44,026 nt of DNA from Luteolibacter pohnpeiensis (GCF_016595435.1 NZ_JAENIJ010000032.1:1-44026); one strand, 5' to 3'; positions 37,558-43,498 are shown, numbered from the stretch's first letter. A program made the numbers and translations. The notes: generated by a model not told the origin, from the sequence alone.

Positions 37558-37581
37558 GGGAGCCGAAAGGCTCCCTTTTTT
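37558..37581 (+). terminator. Terminator after tRNA-Tyr
   Basis: GGGAGCC-GAAA-GGCTCCC, then six T: a 7-bp stem with a GNRA-type tetraloop, 19 bp beyond the tRNA end. Confidence 0.9.
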
Positions 37582-37855
37582 GTTTTGCCGATTTCGCGTT
37601 CCGTCAGACCCCGATCCGCCTTGCCTCAGGCGAAATTCGATAGAGGGCCACATTAGGCATCCTCTGACCCCTAACAATGGCTTTGCGGGAATTTGGCAAC
37701 TGGAATGACACCCTTCGAGCACCGCTTCTTCGGATTCCGAAGTTTCAATACCCTCGTTGGTGAGTCATGGCTCGATGTCCGTCGCTGATGAAAATCAGAG
37801 GTCATTCTTTTGGAAAAATCCTCTAGGCTATCCGGCGGTTCTGAGCAGCTCGATT
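37582..37855. other. Noncoding gap at the start of the accessory segment
   Basis: No gene I can support; the only sizeable open frame (minus, 37671-37859, 62 codons) has no coding character and overlaps the stop of the next gene. On the minus strand a GTTAGGG box occurs at 37669-37675, resembling an attC/attI core box, but no partner arm or AAC box lies at a sensible distance. I see no duplicated tRNA 3' end. Confidence 0.4.
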
Positions 37856-38332
37856 TCAATTTGGCGCGATCTCGTGCTCGGCTGCGTCGGTTTGTTCTGG
37901 GTTATTTTTTGCGAGTAAGGCGATGACTTGGAAATGACTTTCGAAATGGTAATCGGTGGTCGCAACTTGAGGAATATCCTCGAATGCTCGCTGTGGTATG
38001 CCAACGAAGGTTCCCGTCTCGTATCCTCTGATCCTCATCGTCGCCCCATGTTCGGGGAACTTGAACTTCGAGAATGAGAACGCCTGAAGCTCGATCATCA
38101 CTGGATTCTCAAGTTCTTTGTCGCCGATGGTTGTGACCGACATCAGCTTCTTACCTAGGTGGGCGCGTGTTCGGGTGTCACTGTCATCAATCATTTTTCC
38201 TTCGATCTCAATGATCTCTCCGAAACCAGCACCCAAAACCGATTTTAAGGTGAGAGCTTTGCCGGCATCTTTCGATTGGGCCATCGGTACTGCCATGAGA
38301 AAAAGAAGAGTCAGAGTGAGGTTCTTCATCAT
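37856..38332 (-). CDS. Exported protein of unknown function
   Basis: 158 residues: a signal peptide (MMKNLTLTLLFLMAVPMAQS), then a beta-rich body (LTLKSVLGAGFGEIIEIEGK, MIELQAFSFSKFKFPEHGAT, MRIRGYETGTFVGIPQRAFE) and a polar tail. Parts such as 'GEIIEIEGKMIDD..TR' and 'MRIRGYETG' suggest an OB-like or small beta-barrel fold. I do not recognise the family. It is the last minus-strand gene before tRNA-Tyr and may be the oldest (distal) cassette of the array, but no attC was found beside it. Confidence 0.68.
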   Translation of the reverse strand: MMKNLTLTLLFLMAVPMAQSKDAGKALTLKSVLGAGFGEIIEIEGKMIDDSDTRTRAHLGKKLMSVTTIGDKELENPVMIELQAFSFSKFKFPEHGATMRIRGYETGTFVGIPQRAFEDIPQVATTDYHFESHFQVIALLAKNNPEQTDAAEHEIAPN

Positions 38333-38376
38333 TGGGGAACAGTAGAGTTGTGGCTTGGTGGAGTCGAGTTTCCAGT

Positions 38377-38490
38377 ATGAAGCGGATTAGCGTCGTTGTT
38401 GCTACCACTGCCTTTTCGATTCTTTGATGCTGGAATGAAAGTCCAAATACTCACCCCGAAGAGCATCACGATTCCACCATTCTCATTTAG
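38377..38490 (+). pseudogene. Possible short lipoprotein remnant with an in-frame stop
   Basis: From ATG 38377 the frame reads MKRISVVVATTAFSIL, a TGA (38425-38427), then CWNESPNTHPEEHHDS and a TAG at 38488. Changing TGA to GGA would give ..SILGC, a perfect lipobox, at the right distance. It may be a decayed lipoprotein gene or a coincidence. It is the only plus-strand candidate in this segment. Confidence 0.25.
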
Positions 38491-38514
38491 CTAGTGGCTG
38501 AGGCCTATAGGCAT

Positions 38515-38733
38515 TCAAGGCGGATCTAGATGCTGCGTGATCCGAGCAGCTGGTGTACTCCTTCGAGAATCCGCATGCCAGACCTTGTAACTCTCACCCC
38601 TCCAAACTTCGTGGCTACGCCCGAAGAGCTGGAGGAAGTGATCATTGGTATTCTGTGCCAGAATCCATTGCAATAGAACTAGTTTTGCTGTCGACGGCGG
38701 ATCAAAATTGATTTCAGAGTATGGCGCTATCAC
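38515..38733 (-). CDS. Small hypothetical ORF
   Basis: 72 codons (MIAPYSEINFDPPSTAKLVL and a basic, Arg/His-containing C-terminus ending in ITQHLDPP). It overlaps the end of the preceding membrane-protein gene by 20 bp. No signal peptide, no motif and no Shine-Dalgarno. Kept because cassette regions often hold such ORFs, but coding is doubtful. The neighbouring part of 38333-38713 holds only the lipoprotein-like remnant. Confidence 0.25.
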   Translation of the reverse strand: MIAPYSEINFDPPSTAKLVLLQWILAQNTNDHFLQLFGRSHEVWRGESYKVWHADSRRSTPAARITQHLDPP

Positions 38734-39184
38734 TGTCGGTTAGGTGCGCTTCTTCGGCTGATCCATAGCTCCTCGCGTGCTTCATTGCTTTTGCTCGGAT
38801 GATCTCTAGCGCAATGAAAGGAACCGTTCCAAGAATCAGCGGAACCACCCCAATGACCCACAATGGAAGTTGCCATTTATCGATCGCCAATCCAGACCCA
38901 AGGCACACGGTTCCAAGCCAAACTGCGAAGAACAGCGCAAAAGAGTAAGTCTTCAGCACCTGCCTCCATTGGATTGGGAGTTTCTTAATAATCGAATATG
39001 ATGCCGAGTGTCCGAAAATCCAAAACCGATCCCGATGGGTATGTCGCTTCACACGGTATGAAGATAAAGGGATTAACGGAATGAAGATCACTGCAAACCA
39101 CTTTGTTGTAATCACACTTCCGTCGGCCTGTGGAGAGGCTGCACCGTAAAAGCGTGTTCCGATTCCATTAATTGATGTTGGCAT
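38714..39184 (-). CDS. Small membrane protein with 'GxGTRFYG' N-terminal domain
   Basis: 156 residues. The N-terminus (NGIGTRFYGAASPQADGSVI TTKWFAVIFIPLIPLSSYRV) is a recurring domain in bacterial membrane proteins, often next to zinc ribbons, with the pattern G.GT..YG......DGS..TT.WF...FIPI.PL.SYRV. Two further hydrophobic segments follow (ALFFAVWLGTVCLGSGLAI and LPLWVIGVVPLILGTVPFIA), then an Arg/Glu-rich tail. Function unknown. It begins 11 bp after the gene upstream, so both may share one cassette. Confidence 0.75.
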   Translation of the reverse strand: MPTSINGIGTRFYGAASPQADGSVITTKWFAVIFIPLIPLSSYRVKRHTHRDRFWIFGHSASYSIIKKLPIQWRQVLKTYSFALFFAVWLGTVCLGSGLAIDKWQLPLWVIGVVPLILGTVPFIALEIIRAKAMKHARSYGSAEEAHLTDSDSAIL

Positions 39185-39195
39185 ATATAGATGAT

Positions 39196-39642
39196 TTAAA
39201 GATTTTCAAAGCAGTGCTGATTGCGGCTAGCTGACGAAGCGGTATCCGCATTGAAGGCATTCCTGATCCTGGTGGCGATCTTACAGCTAGGCCGCAGCTC
39301 GTCAGTCTCGATTTCATTATGCCCAACGTCTGAATTCGGACAACTACACTCGTGACGGACTCTCAATGTAGATCCGATCAACAATTTTAATATCATGGGG
39401 AGAGAGATCATGGTCAGAATGATTGAAATCCAAATCACAGCCCAATTTCGATTTGAGTTCATCTTTGTGTTCTCAAGTGCTACACCAACAAGGTAAAGTG
39501 TAATTACCATAAGCTGTGCGATGATTGCTATTCTGCCATCATTATGATGTTGCAGATCTGTTCTTGATGTTGATGTCCATCCAGACTCGCCAGTGATGAA
39601 CAAAAGTAGAATCAATGTGATTAGATGGCGTAAGAATGACAT
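39196..39642 (-). CDS. Small membrane protein of unknown function
   Basis: 148 residues: a first hydrophobic segment or signal peptide (FLRHLITLILLLFITG), then two further membrane segments (IIAQLMVITLYLVGVAL and NWAVIWISIILTMISLPMIL), and a Cys-containing soluble tail (RHECSCPNSDVGHNE). No family recognised. AT-rich codon use compared with the housekeeping genes. Coding is supported by consistent membrane topology and by tight spacing to the next gene, but not by homology that I know. Confidence 0.6.
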   Translation of the reverse strand: MSFLRHLITLILLLFITGESGWTSTSRTDLQHHNDGRIAIIAQLMVITLYLVGVALENTKMNSNRNWAVIWISIILTMISLPMILKLLIGSTLRVRHECSCPNSDVGHNEIETDELRPSCKIATRIRNAFNADTASSASRNQHCFENL

Positions 39643-39827
39643 TTTCTACTGAATATCTAAGCTAAGACAGGACTGAGATGTAGGCCTTGGCTCGAGCCTA
39701 TTGGATGGGGGCGCTTCCTGTATCAGGAGGATGCCCCAACCATGCTGCACTTTCGGGCGTCTGAGTCAATACTGCACTCCTCCCTCGGATACCAAATCCC
39801 ATTCCAATTCGAGGTGAACATTCTCTG
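39643..39827. other. Noncoding gap with a nested hairpin
   Basis: No gene. At about 39707-39738 a nested imperfect palindrome (GGGGC..TTCCTG TATC CAGGAG-like..GCCCC) could form a 12-15 bp interrupted stem, possibly a terminator or a decayed recombination site. The remainder shows nothing. Confidence 0.35.
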
Positions 39828-39884
39828 TCTTAACTAAACCAAAAACGGTCCAATAATCCGTTGCATCTCAATTTTGGGTTGGTG
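39828..39884 (-). other. Degenerate attC-like site
   Basis: On the minus strand a CACCAAC box and an inner CAACGG / CCGTT arm pair are followed by GTTAAGA. The outer boxes are close to the attC consensus (RYYYAAC / GTTRRRY) but the inner arms are uneven. Like the clear site at 40637-40725, it starts inside the 3' end of the preceding gene. Best seen as a decayed or divergent member of the series. Confidence 0.35.
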
Positions 39885-40218
39885 CACCTGCCGCCTTCGG
39901 AAGAGTGAAGAAACGGATCAGAACTCCGATAAGAATAAGTAAGGCAATCACCGAAACGACCAATCCCCACGCGGTAGTTAGCAGTGAAACCGAAATGTCT
40001 CCGGCTAGGGCTTCGGGATCCGCTTCGCCAGTCTCCGAAAGTTCGCCGAATGCGCCGAGCATCCCTATGACCGTTCCAGCCAAACCTAACATCGGCGGGA
40101 TGATCACACCAGCGATCGAAATCCAAATGGCTCGAAGCCAGAACCTCCGGCGTAGCCTCACTTGTTCGTCGGTCGCACCTGAGGTTAGCGGTGCTTGAGG
40201 CGGCTGGTTCGGCTTCAT
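39868..40218 (-). CDS. Mini MotA/TolQ/ExbB-type membrane protein
   Basis: 116 residues with two hydrophobic segments (about 28-52 and 80-105). The middle has the conserved pore region of proton-channel proteins: MLGLAGTVIGMLGAFGELSE, DPEALAGDISVSLLTTAWGL, VVSVIALLILIG. Full ExbB/TolQ proteins have three membrane helices and about 210-240 residues, so this is only the TM2-TM3 core. The partner ExbD/TolR is not present. Its start overlaps the stop of the preceding exported protein gene by 4 bp (ATGA), so the two are coupled. Confidence 0.78.
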   Translation of the reverse strand: MKPNQPPQAPLTSGATDEQVRLRRRFWLRAIWISIAGVIIPPMLGLAGTVIGMLGAFGELSETGEADPEALAGDISVSLLTTAWGLVVSVIALLILIGVLIRFFTLPKAAGAPTQN

Positions 40219-40631
40219 TTGATTACTGCATTTTTAATCACTACCTTCGAGATTGTAACAGGTGCTGGGGCTTCGAAGGGTATCTTATGAATATCTATTT
40301 CTGTCCCTTCCGTGAGAATATTGAAACTGACTCCAGTGAACTCTCGCACGTAACCGTTTGAAAAAGTCACGTCGGCATCAATCCACATCAGTCTTTTACC
40401 TAAATTCTTAGTCGCTTCACATGTGAAAACGACAAAGCCGACCCAGCGGCCACTAGGTTGTTTGATGTGAGTCCCGAGCAGCTCGTCCGCGCTTTTGGTC
40501 TCAGCAGAAAACTTTACGCTAGATAGTATTGGCTGCTGCCAGTCAGCGCTCGGTGGAATAACGATTTCCTCAGCAGGAATTGTAGCGACTGCGGCGAAGC
40601 AGAACGCACCTATTAGGAGGTTAACTTTCAT
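40215..40631 (-). CDS. Exported protein of unknown function (paired with mini ExbB)
   Basis: 138 residues with a signal peptide (MKVNLLIGAFCFAAVATIPA), then a beta-rich periplasmic body (GRWVGFVVFTCEATKNLGKR, RLMWIDADVTFSNGYVREFT, ISKVVIKNAVIK). No family recognised. The ATG at 40631 lies 5 nt after the GTT box of the attC at 40637-40725, with no room for a Shine-Dalgarno. Its stop overlaps the next gene, and the two look like one cassette. Confidence 0.68.
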   Translation of the reverse strand: MKVNLLIGAFCFAAVATIPAEEIVIPPSADWQQPILSSVKFSAETKSADELLGTHIKQPSGRWVGFVVFTCEATKNLGKRLMWIDADVTFSNGYVREFTGVSFNILTEGTEIDIHKIPFEAPAPVTISKVVIKNAVIK

Positions 40632-40636
40632 ATTTT

Positions 40637-40725
40637 TCAGAACATCTAGCTCATCCACGGCGGGGCAGGAAGCCCGAACTCAAACTAGAGCGTTACCCGC
40701 CGTTGGATGGTGCGTCTTGTTCGCC
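40637..40725 (-). repeat. attC recombination site (site A)
   Basis: Minus strand: box GGCGAAC, spacer AAGACGCAC, arm CATCCAACGGCGGG, a 30-nt apical part, arm CCCCGCCGTGGATG, spacer AGCTAGAT, box GTTCTGA. The two 14-nt arms (40696-40709 and 40652-40665) pair fully when one A in the upstream arm is left out, as in attC sites with an extrahelical base. It covers the last ten codons and the stop of the 151-residue gene. Confidence 0.82.
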
Positions 40726-41148
40726 ACTTCCCTTTATCCCGAAGAGTCGATCCGAACCAAAAAGACCCTTCTGAACCATTGTGCTAAGTCTCTCGATATT
40801 CTCGTCATAATCGTGGACCTCAACGCTCACTTCATGGTTGGCGTAGATTCGAATAACTGATTTGCCCGGGTGCGTCATCTCGCCCACGGCGCTCACCAGA
40901 TCTAAGACCCGATGGCATTCAACCCATTCCGAATTGAGTGATCGGTGGAAGCACCAACTATAGACGCCCCAGCCCTCCGTCCCAGCGATTCGCTTCATTA
41001 GGAGCGCATCTGCATTGAAGGATTCCCATTTTGACATGTTGGTCGCAAAAACTCTCCCACATAAAGGAAGCTCGAGATCGTGCGATCCGTGGATCCAAAC
41101 GGAATCTCTCCAACCGTCCACCTTGCTGAAAGTTAATTTCGGATTCAT
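40693..41148 (-). CDS. Cassette protein of unknown function (C-terminus encoded by attC)
   Basis: 151 residues, cytoplasmic, no signal peptide. Tryptophan-rich N-terminal half (FSKVDGWRDSVWIHGSHDLE, GWGVYSWCFHRSLNSEWVEC) and an alpha/beta C-terminal half (KSVIRIYANHEVSVEVHDYD ENIERLSTMVQ). No family recognised. The last residues GEQDAPSNGG are read from the recombination site itself, and the TAA lies in the apical loop of that site. The start (41148) comes just after a degenerate site. Confidence 0.68.
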   Translation of the reverse strand: MNPKLTFSKVDGWRDSVWIHGSHDLELPLCGRVFATNMSKWESFNADALLMKRIAGTEGWGVYSWCFHRSLNSEWVECHRVLDLVSAVGEMTHPGKSVIRIYANHEVSVEVHDYDENIERLSTMVQKGLFGSDRLFGIKGSGEQDAPSNGG

Positions 41149-41200
41149 CTCGTTTTAGCCCGTGCAGCGACAATTCTTTGGCAATAGCGCCTGGTTAGCC
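41149..41200 (-). other. Degenerate attC-like site
   Basis: On the minus strand GGCTAAC (41194-41200) directly follows the TAG stop of the preceding gene and is followed by CAGGCGC, as in many attC sites. A matching GTT box is missing before the next start codon (only GGGCTAAAACG). Either a decayed site or a coincidence. Confidence 0.35.
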
Positions 41201-41872
41201 CTATTTTGCATCCGTCTGCATAAGGAAGCTGACCAATGCCTGCTTTTCGGCGAGCACTGTCGCGCTCGGCCAATGCACGGCAACAAGGTGGCTCTTGTCG
41301 AAGAAGGATGCCAAGCGCTGCGCTTCTGCGTCGCTGAGACTAGGAGTGCTAGTGAGATCAAAACATAGAATCTCGACTTTGCTGTCATGCCGAATGCCGA
41401 ACAGTGTCAGGCTGCCGACGCGAAACGAAAAGCCGTCCTTAATCAGTCCTTGTCCTTGCAGACCGACGCGCGCAACACTCGCAGGCGGCACTCTACACGC
41501 GGCCAATAATTCGCTCCATTCCAGAGGCGAAGGCAAGGGCTGAGTGATCTGCTTTCGAATGTGAATCTCGCTAAAGATTCTATACTCACCTGATGGCTTA
41601 CTCCTCTCACTGAAGATACGTTGCACACCAGAAATCTCTTCCTTGATCTCGGCGTCGAAAGCATGTGATACCGCCTCAAACTGTCGCCAATCGTCTTCGT
41701 GCAGCACGAAATCAGTCTCACGGCGCTCCGCGACTTGATCGAGTTCTGGCAGCGTGTCATTAATCGTCGCCAGAGAAAAATAGATCGTCTTGGGATCGAT
41801 CATCTTTATCTCGGGCGCGGCGACTGCTGTGAGTCCAAGAGCTGATGCGATTGCTGTGAGGAAGCGTTTCAT
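41201..41872 (-). CDS. Exported cassette protein of unknown function
   Basis: 223 residues with a signal peptide (MKRFLTAIASALGLTAVAAP). The body is alpha/beta (IYFSLATINDTLPELDQVAE, DEFVLHEDDW-like FVLHEDDWRQFEAVSHAFDA, LLAACRVPPASVARVGLQGQ, GSLTLFGIRHDSKVEILCFD). No family recognised. I chose the ATG at 41872, 8 nt after the GTT box of the attC site and directly before the signal peptide; an upstream ATG (41893) lies inside the site. Confidence 0.72.
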   Translation of the reverse strand: MKRFLTAIASALGLTAVAAPEIKMIDPKTIYFSLATINDTLPELDQVAERRETDFVLHEDDWRQFEAVSHAFDAEIKEEISGVQRIFSERSKPSGEYRIFSEIHIRKQITQPLPSPLEWSELLAACRVPPASVARVGLQGQGLIKDGFSFRVGSLTLFGIRHDSKVEILCFDLTSTPSLSDAEAQRLASFFDKSHLVAVHWPSATVLAEKQALVSFLMQTDAK

Positions 41873-41880
41873 GATTTCTC

Positions 41881-41944
41881 GGCTAACGTTCATAGTTCAG
41901 GCACGGGCGATTGCCCGTTGCCTGTAACATCCCATAAGTTCGAT
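41881..41944 (-). repeat. attC recombination site (site D)
   Basis: Minus strand: ATCGAAC box, spacer TTATGGGATGTTA, arm CAGGCAACGGGC (41913-41924), loop AATC, arm GCCCGTGCCTG (41898-41908), spacer AACTATGAAC, box GTTAGCC. Eleven base pairs form with one extrahelical A in the upstream arm. This is the cleanest hairpin of the series. It shares AACTTATGRGATGTTAC with the site at 43757-43856. Confidence 0.85.
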
Positions 41945-41969
41945 TTATATCGATAAATCCGTCACATGT

Positions 41970-42125
41970 TCACTGCGAGAAAATCACATTCCTGAATCTC
42001 TGGTGAAGCGCTTCTGGGATCTCTCTTGAGAATCGGACTCTCCCTGAATGCTCGATCCAAATCTCGCCAGTGACAATCCCGGCATCATCGGCCAAGGTGG
42101 AAATCTCACGCAAAAGGCGGCTCAT
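41970..42125 (-). CDS. 51-residue cassette ORF
   Basis: A short ORF alone between two attC sites. The 51 residues (MSRLLREISTLADDAGIVTG, EIWIEHSGRVRFSREIPEAL, HQRFRNVIFSQ) look like a compact alpha/beta domain. A purine-rich GAAGGGAAGAG lies just before the ATG. Its stop is 25 nt before the AAC box of site D, as expected for a cassette. It begins 11 nt after the stop of a possible 22-residue leader ORF. Family not recognised. Confidence 0.5.
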   Translation of the reverse strand: MSRLLREISTLADDAGIVTGEIWIEHSGRVRFSREIPEALHQRFRNVIFSQ

Positions 42126-42136
42126 TGCTCTTCCCT

Positions 42137-42205
42137 TCAAGCGGTGCGCCGACCATCTCGAATCTGGATGGCAGATTCAGCAAATAGACGTGAGATCATC
42201 TTCAT
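42137..42205 (-). CDS. Possible 22-residue leader ORF after attC
   Basis: The ATG is 5 nt after the GTT box of site B; the ORF reads MKMISRLFAESAIQIRDGRR then TA and TGA, and the next ORF starts 11 nt later. The AAAATGAAGA context equals that after the site at 42931. It may deliver ribosomes to the downstream ORF. Coding is not proven. Confidence 0.35.
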   Translation of the reverse strand: MKMISRLFAESAIQIRDGRRTA

Positions 42206-42210
42206 TTTCT

Positions 42211-42276
42211 GCCGAACATCTAGCTCATCCACGGCGGGGCAGGAAGCCCGAACTCAATTTGAGCGTCTTGTTCGTG
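42211..42276 (-). repeat. attC-like site (site B), upstream arm missing
   Basis: Minus strand: CACGAAC box, AAGACGCTC, then the same apical and downstream-arm sequence as site A (GAGTTCGGGCTTCCTGCCCC, GCCGTGGATGAGCTAGAT), and box GTTCGGC. The upstream arm CATCCAACGGCGGG is absent; only GCTCA / TGAGC can pair. Relative to site A, the missing part lies between two ACGC repeats. Confidence 0.72.
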
Positions 42277-42370
42277 TTCTTCTGTTTTGTGGTGGTGGCT
42301 TCCGAAATCCCTGTTGTCAGAAATATCCGCTGCCACTGGCCGGCTCCATGGCCGGGGAAGGGGAGAAAAC
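42277..42370. other. Cassette 3' noncoding segment
   Basis: Between the stop of the 172-residue gene and site B. It contains a GC-rich imperfect palindrome (about 42331-42356: CCACTGGCCGGCTCCATGGC then CGGGG) that might act as a terminator or be another decayed recombination site. No gene. Confidence 0.3.
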
Positions 42371-42889
42371 TCATCCACCACTTCCTTCTTGGAACAATAC
42401 TCTGCCCCCATCCGAATCCAGAACGTGATGCTGCTTCAACGTACGCTGTGCGTGGTGGATGATGTCGTTGGGGGTAGCTCCCTCTTGCGAGAATGCAGGC
42501 AAGGTCTTTTCGAGAAGGATTTGTGAAGGGTACATCTTTTCGTCAACGTTGAAGCGAACGAAATTGCCAGCCTTTTTTAAAGAGGCGTTCGTCGCGAGGA
42601 TGCGCTCTTGCAGGGTCTGCTCCGGGAACTCGGTTAGCCCCGGGAGGGGTGTGTTCAAGGCAGCTAACATCTCATCGACCCCAACCGTCCTCTTCATCTC
42701 CCGTTCACGGGTTTTGGTGCCTAGGGTCGCCCCGTGTGCATCTAGAGATCGCACAGCTCCGCCTTGGCCTCTGCTTGCCTCAGAGGAGGGTTCGACAGTT
42801 CGATGGAATTGAGGCCCAGACATGAATCGTAGAAGCCCGAGGACTCCCAATAGCAGGATCACAATGATAACGATTCGGCGCTTCAACAT
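42371..42889 (-). CDS. Membrane-anchored cassette protein of unknown function
   Basis: 172 residues. One N-terminal membrane anchor (RRIVIIVILLLGVLGLLRFM) is followed by a Ser/Gly/Arg-rich linker and a helical periplasmic part (VGVDEMLAALNTPLPGLTEF PEQTLQERILATNASLKKAG, PNDIIHHAQRTLKQHHVLDS). No family recognised. There is no Shine-Dalgarno before ATG 42889, but a 9-residue ORF that starts right after the attC ends 6 nt upstream, which allows translational coupling. Confidence 0.62.
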   Translation of the reverse strand: MLKRRIVIIVILLLGVLGLLRFMSGPQFHRTVEPSSEASRGQGGAVRSLDAHGATLGTKTREREMKRTVGVDEMLAALNTPLPGLTEFPEQTLQERILATNASLKKAGNFVRFNVDEKMYPSQILLEKTLPAFSQEGATPNDIIHHAQRTLKQHHVLDSDGGRVLFQEGSGG

Positions 42890-42895
42890 GTTGGG

Positions 42896-42925
42896 CTAAT
42901 GGAGATGAACGGTGAGTTTCTTCAT
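42896..42925 (-). CDS. Possible 9-residue leader ORF after attC
   Basis: The ATG is 5 nt after the GTT box of site C; the ORF reads MKKLTVHLH then TAG, and the 172-residue gene starts 6 nt later. Same AAAATGAAGA context as after site B. Suggestive of a ribosome-loading leader; not proven. Confidence 0.3.
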   Translation of the reverse strand: MKKLTVHLH

Positions 42926-42930
42926 TTTGT

Positions 42931-42989
42931 CATGAACGTCGAGGTCATTCACGCGGCTTGCCCGCGTTGACTGCAGCATCTTGTTCTGC
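42931..42989 (-). repeat. attC recombination site (site C)
   Basis: Minus strand: GCAGAAC box, spacer AAGATGCTGCAG, arm TCAACGCGG (42962-42970), loop GCAAG, arm CCGCGTGA (42949-42956), spacer ATGACCTCGAC, box GTTCATG. Eight base pairs with one extrahelical A. It shares GAACAAGAYGCT with sites A and B, and the following AAAATGAAGA with site B. Confidence 0.8.
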
Positions 42990-42997
42990 TTTGCTTC

Positions 42998-43480
42998 TTA
43001 CTTCCTTATGGTCGGCTCGTGGTCCACCAATTCGGCTTTAAAAGAAGTTGCGCGGTTGACGATCTGCTCGCCCACCACAATCGCTTCGTATTCAATTGTG
43101 ACGAGATGCGACTTGCCTTGTTTCCTCAGGTCGCGGGGGTTCACTTCCCACAGCTTCTTGTAGTCGGCGTTCGGGATGTAGATTTCAATCTCTTTAGCAT
43201 CGCGACCCATAACGCGGAGCGCCTCGTGTTGATCAAACCCAGCCGCCACCATCGCTTCGTGATACTTCACGTAGCCATCGTAGTTCTCGCCCAGAGCTTC
43301 GCGAGCTTTCTTCTCGTTGGCCTTTAGAGCCTTCTGATCGATTCCAGAAAGGTTGACAAACTTGTAAACTGGATAGCCGGTCAACGTCATTGTCTTCTCT
43401 GGGGCAGTAGCGCCTTCCTGTCCGCATGCCGTAAGAATGAAAGTTGATAGGGCGGCGATGAGCCAGATGACAGTTTTCAT
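42998..43480 (-). CDS. Cassette-encoded lipoprotein of unknown function
   Basis: 160 residues. The N-terminus (MKTVIWLIAALSTFILTACG) has a clear lipobox LTAC, so the protein is probably lipidated. The body has a helical, Lys/Glu-rich segment (GIDQKALKANEKKAREALGE), then GYVKYHEAMVAAGFDQHEAL and a beta segment (HLVTIEYEAIVVGEQIVNRA). No family recognised. A CAGGAA purine stretch precedes the ATG at good spacing. It lies 18 bp after the 81-residue gene without an attC between, so the two share one cassette. Confidence 0.72.
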   Translation of the reverse strand: MKTVIWLIAALSTFILTACGQEGATAPEKTMTLTGYPVYKFVNLSGIDQKALKANEKKAREALGENYDGYVKYHEAMVAAGFDQHEALRVMGRDAKEIEIYIPNADYKKLWEVNPRDLRKQGKSHLVTIEYEAIVVGEQIVNRATSFKAELVDHEPTIRK

Positions 43481-43498
43481 TTCCTGTGTATTATACTT

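Noticed and set aside
37671..37859. 62-codon minus-strand ORF
   Set aside because: No motif, basic low-complexity composition, overlaps the next gene's stop; treated as noncoding.
43481..43498. Internal promoter (TATAAT on the minus strand) between the 81- and 160-residue genes
   Set aside because: The -10 match is perfect, but no -35 at acceptable spacing; not enough to list.
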